Source: Kitasatospora sp. NBC_01287 (GTDB lineage: Bacteria > Actinomycetota > Actinomycetes > Streptomycetales > Streptomycetaceae). From it: a DNA stretch of 64,000 nt. Positions 32,763 to 41,090 of the stretch are shown one piece after another (the first letter of the stretch is position 1; every line of letters begins with the position of its first letter). Position numbers and translations under genes: made by a program. Below the pieces are notes generated by a model. It was not told where the DNA came from and made no database searches. It worked only from the letters and a program-made list of their open reading frames with translations. The DNA is taken from positions 4,130,501 through 4,194,500 of the forward strand of contig NZ_JAPEPB010000001.1 in assembly GCF_026340565.1 (NCBI RefSeq). The letters are read 5' to 3'.

Positions 32763-33686
32763 CTACTGCGGAAAGGCCCGCCGAGCCCGCCAGCTGGTGT
32801 GCTCGCGGGCCACCGCGTCCTCGACCTCGCCGGCCAGCCGGGCCCAACCGGCTTCGGCGTCCGGCACGTTCAGGTCCAGGGTGGAGAGCCTCCCCCAGAC
32901 CTGGTCGAGTTCCCTGGCCGCGAGCTGGTAGGCCGAGACCAGCGGGCGCAGCTGCTTGAGCTGCGTCCACGCGATGACCGCGGCCGCGGCCGCCGAGCAG
33001 GCGCCGAAGATGCTCACCGAGATCGCGCCGAGCGCCTGCGCCACCGCCGCGGCGCCACCGACGATCAGCAGCGCCACCGTGCCCAGGCCCCAGGAGACGG
33101 CCTGCGACTCGCAGGCGTCCGCCTTGGCCAGGTACCAGGTGCGCTGGCCCTGCACCCGCAGCCGCAGGTACATGGTGCGGCGCGCGGTCAGGTCGGCGGC
33201 GCGCAACTGCCGCATCCCGTCGGTGATCTCGGGCGCCGCGTCGGGCGGGAGGGAGCCGCCCGCCTCGAAGGTCCGCAGCACCCCGGCGACCTGCTCCCGG
33301 TACCACTCGTCCACCTCGGGCGAGTCGGCCGGGCCGTCGAACGGGTGGGCCCGCACCGTGTACTTCCAGGCGAGCGTCTTCACCGACTCGGCGGCGGCCC
33401 GCGCCTCGTACCACCGGGCCTGCGGGTTCGCCCGGCGCAGCCTGGCCCAGAAGTACCCGGCCAGCAGGAAGGCGGCCACCGAGACGAACGGCGCCGCGCT
33501 GCCGTGCCCGCTGCTGCTCGGCGCGATCACCGCGCTGACCGCCGCCGCGACCACCAGCATCAGGATCATGCCGCGGTACCAGCGCAGGGTCTGCCGCTGT
33601 GCCTCGACGGACGCCTGGTCAGCCGTCCGGAACGGCTCCGGCAGGAAGTCCGCCTCGTCGATAGCGGTTGGATCCCATCGCGTCAT
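32763..33686 (-). CDS. DUF4231/SLATT-type membrane protein (paralogue)
   Basis: A 307-residue protein clearly homologous to the one at 2807-3751. Shared blocks are E-A-D-F/L-L-P-E-P/S-F-R, R-x-N-P-Q-x-R-W-Y-E, A-A-A-E-S-V-K-T-L-A-W-K, W-Y-x2-K-A and A-V-A-R-E-H-T-S/T-W-x-A-R-R. Two transmembrane hairpins lie at about residues 40-80 and 200-245. SLATT-like proteins are proposed membrane effectors. No sensor or nucleotidyltransferase gene is adjacent, so the partner is unclear. Confidence 0.75.
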   Translation of the reverse strand: MTRWDPTAIDEADFLPEPFRTADQASVEAQRQTLRWYRGMILMLVVAAAVSAVIAPSSSGHGSAAPFVSVAAFLLAGYFWARLRRANPQARWYEARAAAESVKTLAWKYTVRAHPFDGPADSPEVDEWYREQVAGVLRTFEAGGSLPPDAAPEITDGMRQLRAADLTARRTMYLRLRVQGQRTWYLAKADACESQAVSWGLGTVALLIVGGAAAVAQALGAISVSIFGACSAAAAAVIAWTQLKQLRPLVSAYQLAARELDQVWGRLSTLDLNVPDAEAGWARLAGEVEDAVAREHTSWRARRAFPQ

Positions 33687-33809
33687 CGGTCAGTGCCCCC
33701 TCACGACTCCACCGGCAGTATGCCCAGCCCCAACTGGGCTACACAGCGCGGTTTCCGGTCGATCACGGTCAACGGGCGCCCCGCCTCGATCGATACCGGT
33801 CAGCGCGGC

Positions 33810-34109
33810 TCAGCGCGACCCCGGGCGGGAGCGCGGCGCCCTCGCCCGGCGCCTGGGCCCCCGCCCGACGCGCGAGGCCGGGGCGATCGCCGCCACGAGG
33901 GCGAGCACAGCGCCGAGCAGCCCCAGCTCGGCGACGAGCAGCAGCGGCCCGTCCAGGGTGTGCGCCCCCTGCGGGATCGGCGCCGCCCAACCGCGCAGCG
34001 TCGACCACGTCCCCTCCACGCCGGCGCTCAGCGCGAACACGAGGACCGCCCCCACGACGCTCACCCGCACTCGCGCCCTCGACCGGACGCTCCCCCTCGC
34101 TCTCCGCAT
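33810..34109 (-). CDS. Small membrane protein
   Basis: A 99-residue protein with an Arg-rich head (M-R-R-A-R-G-S-V-R-S-R-A-R), two hydrophobic helices (V-S-V-V-G-A-V-L-V-F-A-L; L-L-L-V-A-E-L-G-L-L-G-A-V-L-A-L-V) and a very basic C-terminus. ATG 34109 has GGGAGG 8 bases upstream. No family recognised. It could be a small multidrug-type or stress membrane protein, but nothing identifies it. Confidence 0.5.
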   Translation of the reverse strand: MRRARGSVRSRARVRVSVVGAVLVFALSAGVEGTWSTLRGWAAPIPQGAHTLDGPLLLVAELGLLGAVLALVAAIAPASRVGRGPRRRARAPRSRPGSR

Positions 34110-34214
34110 GGCACCATCCTCCCGCCCCGGGTCCACCCCGCGGAATCGGGATTACCCCCCAGCCGACCCTGACGGTTCCCCTACCGGGGCCACCCCACGT
34201 CCTACGCTTCCAGA

Positions 34215-34832
34215 ATGACCGAGCCGCTGCTCTGGTACGCCGCCTACGGCTCCAACCTGCACCTCGCCCGCCTGACCGCCTACCTGGCCGGCGGCCGGCC
34301 CCCCGGCGGCGCCCACGAGCACCCCGGCTGCCGCGATCCGGGGCCGCCGCGCGACATCCGCGCGATCCAGCTGCCCGGCCGGGTGCACTTCGCCCTGGAG
34401 TCACTCCAGTGGACCGGCGGCATGGCCTTCTACGATCCGCTCGACCCGGGCCCGACCCCGGCCCGCGCCTACCTGATCACCGCCGAGCAGTTCGCCGACC
34501 TCGCCGCCCAGGAGATGCGCCGCCCGCCCGGCACCGATCTCGACCTGCGCGAGGCCCTCGCCCACGGCCGCGCCGCCCTGGGCCCCGGCCGCTACGAGAC
34601 CCTGGTCCACCCCGGCACCCTCCAGGGCCGCCCACTGCTCACCTTCACCGCCCCCTGGCGCACCGCCGAGGCCCCCCTCGCCCCGCCGTCCGCCGCCTAC
34701 CTGCGCCACCTGGCCGCCGGCCTGCGCGAGTCCCACGCCTGGGACACCCCCCGGATCGCCACCTACCTCGCCACCCGCCCGGGCGCCGCCGGCCACTGGA
34801 CCCCGGAAGCCCTGGCCGAGCTGCTCACCTGA
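34215..34832 (+). CDS. Gamma-glutamylcyclotransferase-like protein
   Basis: A 205-residue protein with the GGCT-fold signature L-W-Y-A-A-Y-G-S-N-L at its start (substrate-binding Y-G-S-N loop). G-M-A-F-Y-D-P, A-Y-L-I-T-A-E-Q-F and an R-Y-E-T-L-V segment follow. Such proteins are sometimes annotated as histone deacetylase in Streptomyces, which this sequence does not support. The substrate is unknown. It is the last gene before the IS element. Confidence 0.75.
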   Translation: MTEPLLWYAAYGSNLHLARLTAYLAGGRPPGGAHEHPGCRDPGPPRDIRAIQLPGRVHFALESLQWTGGMAFYDPLDPGPTPARAYLITAEQFADLAAQEMRRPPGTDLDLREALAHGRAALGPGRYETLVHPGTLQGRPLLTFTAPWRTAEAPLAPPSAAYLRHLAAGLRESHAWDTPRIATYLATRPGAAGHWTPEALAELLT

Positions 34833-34888
34833 CGCGCCTGCCGACCCACCCACTGCCGACCCGATCATCACTGACCAACCTTCAATTG

Positions 34889-34907
34889 AGAGCGTTGTGG
34901 TGAACCG
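34889..34907 (+). repeat. Left terminal inverted repeat of the IS element
   Basis: AGAGCGTTGTGGTGAACCG matches the right end at 36677-36695 exactly as reverse complement. Confidence 0.88.
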
Positions 34908-35039
34908 TGCGGCGTTCGAGGTTTGCAGGTGGGGAGGGTGAGCGTTCGCACGCAGGTGCCCGTGACCGCTTGGGCGTGAAGCAACGGGCCCCTTGGTAGA
35001 GAGCTGGTTGTCGAGACCGCTTTCGCCCGAGGAGGCCCG

Positions 35040-36005
35040 TTGCCCAACCAGTTCAGCACTCCCGGTGCCGGCGAGTCCACTGCGCTCACTCCGGGGTGTG
35101 ACTGCTACGTGCACCTGTACGGGGCGATCGGGGAGGGGCACCGCGCGCCGCGCTACGACAGCGACATGACGGACGCCGAATGGGCGGTGATCCGCGGCGC
35201 GATGCCGATGCCCGCCTGGCTGGAGGGGAAGGGCGGACGCCCTGAGGCGCACTGCCACCGGGGGGTGATCGACGCGGTGCGCTATCTGGTCGACAATGGC
35301 GTCAAGTGGCGCAATCTGCCTGCGGACTACCCCTTCTGGCGGGCGGTGTACGACTTCTTCCGCCGCTGGCGCCGCCACGGCTACATCCGCGAGCTCTACC
35401 AGCGCTTGCGCCGCACCGAGCGCAAGAAGCAGGGCAAGGCGACGGAGCCGAGCGCGGGCATCATCGACTCTCAGTCCGTGGACGGCTCGGAGACCTGTCC
35501 GGCCACCTCACGCGGCTTCGACGGCGGCAAGCTGCGCGACGGGCGCAAGCGCCACGTCCTGACCGACACCGGCGGACTGCTGCTGGAGGTCACCGTCACC
35601 GCGGCCAACGTGCACGACTCCAAGGCCGCCCCGGAGTTGCTCGAGGCATTCATGGCCGAGCCCGGACGGCTGCTCGAACTCGTGTGGACGGACTCCGCCT
35701 ACCAGGGCCAGGAACTGGCCGACGCCTTCGCCGCGCACGGGGTGAGAGTGGAGGTGGTCAAGCGCACCGACGGAACCAAGGGGTTCAGGGTACTGGCGCG
35801 CAGGTGGGTGGTGGAGCGCACGCTCGGCTGGCTCTCGCGCTCGCGGCGCCTGAACCGCGACCACGAGCGCCGCGACGACCACCACGTGCAGATGGTGTGG
35901 TGGGCCGCCTCGATCACCCTCGGCCGGCGGATGGCCCGCCAGCGCCTGCACTGGCCCGAGTTCCGCCCGCACCGGCTCCCCGCGCCGGGCCCGGCGCGGG
36001 GATGA
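35040..36005 (+). CDS. IS5-family transposase
   Basis: A 321-residue IS5-family transposase. It has an N-terminal DUF4096-like region (M-T-D-A-E-W-A-V-I-R, G-R-P...R-G-V-I-D-A-V-R-Y, W-R-N-L-P-A-D-Y-P-F-W) and a DDE catalytic core: Asp in I-I-D-S-Q-S-V, Asp in W-T-D-S-A-Y-Q-G and Glu in V-V-E-R-T-L-G-W-L. Length and triad are intact, so it is probably active. Its 3' end overlaps the minus-strand passenger gene by 92 bases. Confidence 0.92.
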   Translation: MPNQFSTPGAGESTALTPGCDCYVHLYGAIGEGHRAPRYDSDMTDAEWAVIRGAMPMPAWLEGKGGRPEAHCHRGVIDAVRYLVDNGVKWRNLPADYPFWRAVYDFFRRWRRHGYIRELYQRLRRTERKKQGKATEPSAGIIDSQSVDGSETCPATSRGFDGGKLRDGRKRHVLTDTGGLLLEVTVTAANVHDSKAAPELLEAFMAEPGRLLELVWTDSAYQGQELADAFAAHGVRVEVVKRTDGTKGFRVLARRWVVERTLGWLSRSRRLNRDHERRDDHHVQMVWWAASITLGRRMARQRLHWPEFRPHRLPAPGPARG

Positions 36006-36570
36006 ACAACCCGCCCGGCACCCGCCCCAGCCAGCCCCTGGCCTGCAGCGCATAGGCCCGGTGACGGACCTTCTCGATCTCCTTCAGCCGCTCTGCGTCC
36101 CGCCCCAGCGCGACAGTCAACGCCTTGACCGCCACCGGGGCACCCGCACCCGCGACCACATCGAAGACCTGCCGATAGGCCCCGGCCAGCACCTCCACGC
36201 CCAGGCCCGGCTGCCACGCAGGCGGCCGCGGATCGTAACCCGTCCGCAGGACCGAAGGCACCGCGGGCACTGCCGGCTCCGGCACGCCGTCCCCCGCCTC
36301 GTGCGGCGGCTGCGGCGGCACTTGCGGTGCCGTCACCGGCGCCAGCGCGCGAGCGGTGGGCGTCACCGCAGTCAGCGGCTGCACCATCACGGCCTCGGCC
36401 TCCTCCGCCAGCGCACGCAGCACCTCCTCCCGGCCGATCCGCGCACACTCCAACCGCTCCTGATGGACAGCCACCTGCTCCTGGGCCTCGCGCAGCAGCT
36501 CCTGCCAGGCATCCAACTCTTCCCGGGCCCGCGCCTCACGACGCTCCAGCAACGCAATCACCGACGGCAC
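35914..36570 (-). CDS. IS-borne passenger protein with coiled coil
   Basis: A protein of about 218 residues between the transposase and the right inverted repeat. It has an N-terminal coiled coil rich in Glu/Arg (L-L-E-R-R-E-A-R-A-R-E-E-L...Q-E-R-L-E), a Pro-rich linker and a helical C-terminal domain (V-A-V-K-A-L-T-V-A-L-G-R-D...R-H-R-A-Y-A-L-Q-A-R-G-W-L) that resembles a small DNA-binding winged helix. GTG 36570 is chosen because GGAGG lies 8 bases upstream; TTG or GTG further upstream are possible. It may regulate or target transposition; this is inference. Confidence 0.65.
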   Translation of the reverse strand: MPSVIALLERREARAREELDAWQELLREAQEQVAVHQERLECARIGREEVLRALAEEAEAVMVQPLTAVTPTARALAPVTAPQVPPQPPHEAGDGVPEPAVPAVPSVLRTGYDPRPPAWQPGLGVEVLAGAYRQVFDVVAGAGAPVAVKALTVALGRDAERLKEIEKVRHRAYALQARGWLGRVPGGLFIPAPGPARGAGAGGTRASAGAGGPSAGRG

Positions 36571-36676
36571 GAACGACACCTCCACCACCGACCCAACCAA
36601 CCGTCAGCTGGCTGCCCTGAAGAAGCCATCCACACACCACCGTGCTGAGGAAACCGCAGCTCATCGAGCTACAGAG

Positions 36677-36695
36677 CGGTTCACCACAACGCTCT
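36677..36695 (-). repeat. Right terminal inverted repeat of the IS element
   Basis: CGGTTCACCACAACGCTCT is the exact reverse complement of the left repeat at 34889-34907. Confidence 0.88.
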
Positions 36696-36779
36696 GAGAC
36701 TCGTGTTATCTCTGTTCGGCAATCCGACCATGGAGCATCCACTGCGCATCGCGCTGCCCGACAGGGTCACGGCACTCTC

Positions 36780-36965
36780 CGCCCCGGCCCGTCCGGGCTG
36801 CTGTACGCGACGACCACCCACGGCCAGGATCAGAAGGAGACGGTGGTCGCCGCGCTGGACCTCACCGGCGCGACCCGCTGGCAGCGACAGTTCCCCTTCA
36901 GCGAGGCGCCCCGCTCCCGGGTCTCCGTCGACGGCACTGCCCGGGTGCCGTGCCTGCGGAAGTCC
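36780..36965 (+). pseudogene. Fragment of a PQQ/beta-propeller repeat gene
   Basis: One frame reads P-S-G-L-L-Y-A-T-T-T-H-G, then V-V-A-A-L-D-L-T-G-A-T-R-W-Q-R and R-V-S-V-D-G-T-A-R-V, the look of a PQQ-binding-like propeller blade. The frame runs without a credible start or end and the rest of the gene is absent. It lies just outside the IS right end, so the insertion or associated deletion probably destroyed the gene. Confidence 0.5.
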
Positions 36966-37300
36966 GGGACAGACCTCTGGGGCCACTGGCTCCCCGGCCT
37001 GGCACCACGGCGAGGGCAACCTGCGCGGGAACCCCTGCGTGTGACGGCCGGTGGCAGCCCACAGCACACAGAAGGCGATGGAGCCCACCAAACCCCCCGC
37101 GCCCATGCCAAGCGCCCCAGATCCCCTATTGGAAGAGCCGGTAAGCACCGGTCGACGGCGGCCTACGACCTGGACTCGAACAGCAGGCGGCCCCTGACCG
37201 AAGGTGCTGGTCAGGGGCCACTGTTCAAAGGCGCGAGCAGCGGAAGGTCCGGTCCAGGTTCCGGGGCTCCAGAGTGAGAGACCTTCCAAACGGTGCTCGT
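36966..37300. other. Non-coding remnant between the pseudogene and secreted protein A
   Basis: No gene is recognised here. It contains the terminator-like hairpin at 37177-37226. Several open frames exist on both strands but carry no family signature. Confidence 0.5.
37177..37226. terminator. Hairpin downstream of secreted protein A
   Basis: An 11-bp perfect stem, GGCCCCTGACC (37189-37199) with GGTCAGGGGCC (37209-37219), is extended outward by GAACAG/CTGTTC after a bulge. It lies about 75 bases past the stop of the minus-strand gene at 37301. Confidence 0.65.
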
Positions 37301-37792
37301 CTAGCACATGTAGATCGGAGGCGTCTGGAAGTTGCCCTGGTCCACGACGGCCAGAATTCCGACTACCTGAGGGCACCCGGGGAGACCAGTGTTGTACCAG
37401 GTGTAGTACTTTGTCTGACCCTTGTTCTCCGTGAATGTCCCCTCGTCGTTCTGAATTCCACTGCCCGAGTTGTACTGGAAGTCAGCCGAGATCTGCCCCC
37501 CGCCCGTCTTGGTGTACCAGTCGTTGATGTCCCAATTGCCCCAGGTGTTCGCGTCAGGCGTTACGCTGAGATACAGCGTGCCATTGCTCAGGCTGGTGCA
37601 CGACTGGTCGGGCTCTCCGCAGTTGCCACCGTAAATATTGGGCCTCACGGCATTCGGCTTGGCAGCGTGCTGGGCGTGGGCCGGGGAAGCAGGGGCAGTG
37701 GGCTGACCTTCAGCGGCATTGGCGGCGCCAGCGGAAGAGATCAGCGCAAGGCCAGAAACTACGATTGCAACCATTCGACTCGCGGTTTTCAT
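37301..37792 (-). CDS. Secreted four-cysteine protein A (C-terminal NFQTPPIYMC)
   Basis: A 163-residue secreted protein. The Sec signal peptide is M-K-T-A-S-R-M-V-A-I-V...A-N-A-A. The mature part has four cysteines (G-N-C-G, S-C-T-S-L, G-C-P-Q-V-V and the C-terminal residue itself), enough for two disulfides, and ends Q-G-N-F-Q-T-P-P-I-Y-M-C. It is rich in Gly/Asn/Tyr (G-G-G-Q-I-S-A-D-F-Q-Y-N-S-G-S-G-I-Q). ATG 37792 is preceded by GAGGTGATC, an excellent ribosome site. The paralogue at 39487-39966 lies beyond a VanZ-family gene. I recognise no family; function unknown. Confidence 0.75.
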   Translation of the reverse strand: MKTASRMVAIVVSGLALISSAGAANAAEGQPTAPASPAHAQHAAKPNAVRPNIYGGNCGEPDQSCTSLSNGTLYLSVTPDANTWGNWDINDWYTKTGGGQISADFQYNSGSGIQNDEGTFTENKGQTKYYTWYNTGLPGCPQVVGILAVVDQGNFQTPPIYMC

Positions 37793-38118
37793 CTACGATC
37801 ACCTCGGATTCGAATACTGTGAGCGGCCCTTTCCGCTCTGTGCCATGAGCATGACATCAATTCCCCGGACAGGCAATACCTATCCCAGCACCACCGAAGG
37901 CGATTAGTATCCGAACCATTCGGACGGGCTCGATACATAATTCCTTGCATTGGGATAATCTCGCCACCGGCGTGTGACAGCCATCCACGCATGACAGGAT
38001 CGGCGCGCAAGCACACGACAGCGGCGCCCTGACGACCCACCTGCCTGTCGCGGGTCGAGCCGACCGCCCGCACACCGGGCTCTCCGCCGGCCACGCAGAC
38101 ACCCTCTTGTCAAGCGCT
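37793..38118. other. Region upstream of secreted protein A
   Basis: A 326-base gap, noticeably AT-richer than the surroundings near 37800-37960, as expected for a promoter and 5' leader of the minus-strand gene at 37301. The GAGGTGATC ribosome site lies at its left edge. I could not assign -35/-10 elements reliably. Confidence 0.45.
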
Positions 38119-39405
38119 CTACGGCTGGGCCGAGCTCTGCACCATGACTCCCGTCGCTGCGTCAACTTCGTAGGACACGCCCTTCGCATCGGTATCAGTC
38201 GACACAGCGACCGTCACGGCCCAACAAGGCCGCCACTCCCCTCCCACCTGGGCGGCGAGGAGGAAGGCGTTCTGCACACCGCCCGGATGAGCCGTGGTGA
38301 CGGTCGCAACAGCAGCCTCGCGGGACACGGTTACCGGAGCCAGCTGTGGGTCAGCGACGGATCGCGAACTGAACATGGCGATCTGCCCGCCCGGGTCCAC
38401 CTCGATGTCCAGGCGCATGGGTTCCAGCAAGCCATCGGGGCGGAATCGGCGGTACTCGACGGTGCGCCGACCCTTGGCCGGGTCCACCTTGTAGACCCGC
38501 ACGGTGGCGGCGACGATGTCCTGCGAGAACCACTGGTGTGCGAAGGCGTCGGCAGCGTTACGGGCTTCCGCATCGGAGCCCCCGTCAGCCGGCAGCCCCA
38601 GGCCGTTGACGGTGCCGCTGTAGAGCTGTCCGGACGGCCACTCGATGCTGAGCTGTTGCGTCCTGGTGGTGGCAATCAGCACCTCGGGGGTCTGCCCCAG
38701 CGCCGCTTCGTCCTGCACGTTCACCACCTCGGTACCTGGCCCGAAGACGAGTCCTGCGTCTTTGATGGCCAGAGTCCGCTTGTCCGAGGACTCGACTTTG
38801 GTCAGGCCACCCCCTGCCCACTGCGGGCTCACTGCCACGCTCTGCACGACAAGGAGGATGATCATCCCGGCGGCCAGGGGCATGCCACTCCGAAAGACTT
38901 CCCGCCCGGTCGGCATCACGAACGTGCCTCGCAGGCTGCGCCATGCCACGGCCAGGGCGACCCCCAGAAGAGCGCCGGTGGCGTTGGTGACGAAGTCCTG
39001 GGAGTCGCAAGCCCGTCCGATCTCCGGAAGCAGGGCCTGAGCCGTCTCCGTCGTGGCGGAGAGCAGCCAGCAGCCGGTCAGCATGATGAGCGGCCTGTTG
39101 ACGAGAAGGACGCCGAGGAACGCCAGGGGCACATACATGACCACGTTCAGCAGCCCCTGCTGATCGGCGAACGCGCCGAGGAAGTCCTTGCTGTAAGAGC
39201 AGACGTCAGAGGCCGGCGAGCCATGCCCAGTGGGGTACAGCGTCGCCGTCACCTCCCCCGCCAATGAGACTGAGAACAGCACCGCGACCCAGCGGGCAAG
39301 CCTCCAGCGAGGGGCTAATAGCCACGCTGCCGCGCCAAGGGCTATGGCGACAATGAGGAAGGCCGGTAGCAGACCTGTATTGGCACGCAGGATCGCGCGG
39401 ATCAT
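38119..39405 (-). CDS. VanZ-family membrane protein with extracytoplasmic domain
   Basis: A 428-residue protein. The first about 175 residues hold a VanZ-like membrane domain with about five helices (T-L-Y-P-T-G, L-N-V-V-M-Y-V-P-L-A-F-L-G and E-T-A-Q-A-L-L-P-E-I-G-R-A-C-D-S-Q-D-F-V-T-N-A-T-G-A). After one more TM, a 220-residue soluble domain follows (V-E-Y-R-R-F-R-P-D-G, R-P-C-W-A-V-T-V-A-V). VanZ proteins give low-level glycopeptide tolerance by unknown means. ATG 39405 is chosen over 39468 because the first TM starts there and AAAGG precedes it. It is flanked by two paralogous secreted proteins on the same strand. Confidence 0.78.
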   Translation of the reverse strand: MIRAILRANTGLLPAFLIVAIALGAAAWLLAPRWRLARWVAVLFSVSLAGEVTATLYPTGHGSPASDVCSYSKDFLGAFADQQGLLNVVMYVPLAFLGVLLVNRPLIMLTGCWLLSATTETAQALLPEIGRACDSQDFVTNATGALLGVALAVAWRSLRGTFVMPTGREVFRSGMPLAAGMIILLVVQSVAVSPQWAGGGLTKVESSDKRTLAIKDAGLVFGPGTEVVNVQDEAALGQTPEVLIATTRTQQLSIEWPSGQLYSGTVNGLGLPADGGSDAEARNAADAFAHQWFSQDIVAATVRVYKVDPAKGRRTVEYRRFRPDGLLEPMRLDIEVDPGGQIAMFSSRSVADPQLAPVTVSREAAVATVTTAHPGGVQNAFLLAAQVGGEWRPCWAVTVAVSTDTDAKGVSYEVDAATGVMVQSSAQP

Positions 39406-39486
39406 GAGGCGCCTTTCTGATGTGACGACACGCGGGACGGGCCCACTCCCCCGCAGGGGGGTGGGCACCGAAGAAGACTTTCACGT

Positions 39487-39966
39487 TCAGCACATGTAGA
39501 TCGGCGGAGTCTGGAAATTGCCCTGTCCCTGCACCGCCAGGATCCCCACGACCTGAGCACAGGAGCTGAAGTACTGGTAGTCCCACTCGAAGTACTTGCT
39601 CTGACCCGACGACTCCTGGAAGGCGCCCTGGTCCACTTGGATACCACTGCCCGCGTTGTACTCGAAGTCAGCCGTGATGGTGCCGCCACCGGACTTGTAG
39701 TAGTTGTCGATGACGGTGTACGGAGGCTCGCCTTGTCCCTCCCCGATGAGCGAAACAGTGAGCTTGCCGTTGGTCAGTGAAGTGCAGGAGGCCGTCAGGC
39801 CGCAGTTCCCGCCGATATCGGGCTTCATCCCCTTACCCGCGGCCGGAATGGGGGTGGAGGCGGTGCCGATGACGCGCTGGTTGGGTGTGGCATCGGCGGT
39901 GCCACTGACAGTCAGGAGCGTGGTGGCAGCGACGGCTAAGACTGCAACCGCGGCAGTGATGCGCAT
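39487..39966 (-). CDS. Secreted four-cysteine protein B (C-terminal NFQTPPIYMC)
   Basis: A 159-residue secreted paralogue of the protein at 37301-37792. It has a signal peptide (M-R-I-T-A-A-V-A-V-L-A...A-D-A) and shared blocks G-G-N-C-G, S-C-T-S-L-T-N-G, G-G-G-T-I-T-A-D-F-E-Y-N-A-G-S-G-I-Q, C-A-Q-V-V-G-I-L-A-V. The terminal Q-G-N-F-Q-T-P-P-I-Y-M-C is identical. ATG 39966 has AGAAGG upstream. It is first of three minus-strand genes (B, VanZ, A). Cysteine positions match those of A. Function unknown. Confidence 0.75.
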   Translation of the reverse strand: MRITAAVAVLAVAATTLLTVSGTADATPNQRVIGTASTPIPAAGKGMKPDIGGNCGLTASCTSLTNGKLTVSLIGEGQGEPPYTVIDNYYKSGGGTITADFEYNAGSGIQVDQGAFQESSGQSKYFEWDYQYFSSCAQVVGILAVQGQGNFQTPPIYMC

Positions 39967-41090
39967 GGCGACCTTCTCTCGTGGTAGTAGGCAGGAGGAT
40001 CACAGCCACGGTCGTGGGCGATCCGTGGGCCCCCGAACGATTCTCGGGGAATCCGACCGCCGTCGGCATGCGGAACCGGCCATGGGAGAAAAATCTGACG
40101 GTCCGTCACTTTCAGTTCGTGCCGGGCGCGCCCCAAGTGAGACGAGAGCGGACAAGGCGCCCGACGACGGTTCCGTACTGTCATGATCCTTTCATCGATG
40201 AGAGATTCATCACAGGCCTGGTTCAGTTGCTCACGCATGCAGGCCGAGAAGCCCCCTGGTGGGCGCCCCACGGCTTCGGGATTCCCCGCCTGACGGGTCG
40301 CCCACAGTGTCCAGATCGCGACTGCGGGGTGTCTGACCGTCACGCCGGGATTGATGCGGCTGTGCCACGAGCGGCTCCAGTGACGCCCGGTACTCAGCGG
40401 CCAGGATGCTCATGGCGCTCTGTCGCCTGGGCTCTGAAGGTCCGTGTCAAACGCGGCCCTTCCAAGCGGACCCGCAGACGACCCGCAGTGCCGTGACAGT
40501 CGCCGACCTCGTCGCTCGGCCGCTCGGATTCCAGACGCCCCAACTCCGCTCCGGTGGTCGCCACTGGTGCCTCCCTCCAACCCTGCCGACCGGTGAGGAG
40601 ACGAGACCCACCTGCCGGGAGAAACAGCGGTACAGGTGCCACCGCGTGTCCAACCGGTCGTGGCTGGCCAAGGCCCCGACGAGCCACTGCCCAACGCGGC
40701 ACGGCGATACCAGGCTTGTCCAACCGGACGAGCAGCAGGGGGACTCCACCTGTCTCGCATTGGCAGGGCGTGTGCACCAACTCCCGGCAGAGCCGACGAG
40801 GTCATCTCCAGCCGCGGTGGATCGCGAACATGAGTGTCATCGAGCGCATCGCGGACGACCGGGGATTCCCGGGCCATCTACCAGACTCGTTCCCTGGGCG
40901 TTGGAGCACGCCAGGTCCGCAAAGCCTCTGCCGATCATGATGACCCGTCAGGCGATGGAATCTCGGAGAGCAGAGGCCACCATGCCCAACAGCGAGGTCG
41001 ACAGACTTGTCGGCATCGCGGCCGGCATTTGGACCACGCCCGCTGTTCTGCGCAGCGGGTTCCTGCCGAAAGGCGCGAGAACCGGTGCCG
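39967..41090. other. 1.1-kb region without a convincing gene
   Basis: Short overlapping open frames occur on all strands, with no recognisable domain, biased codon third position or ribosome site. The GC is lower and more irregular than in neighbouring genes. The first about 200 bases should contain the promoter of secreted protein B. The rest looks like decayed mobile or gene remnants, although no family could be named. Confidence 0.5.

Larger units (their letters stand above)
34889..36695. mobile_element. IS5-type insertion sequence with passenger gene
   Basis: Perfect 19-bp terminal inverted repeats AGAGCGTTGTGGTGAACCG (34889-34907) and its complement (36677-36695) bound a 1.8-kb element. 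It holds a DDE transposase on the plus strand and a coiled-coil passenger protein on the minus strand. No unambiguous target-site duplication could be read from the flanks. The element is about twice the usual IS5 length. Confidence 0.85.

Noticed and set aside
34215..34832. Histone deacetylase annotation
   Set aside because: The Y-G-S-N-L start and length fit the gamma-glutamylcyclotransferase fold; no deacetylase zinc motif is present.
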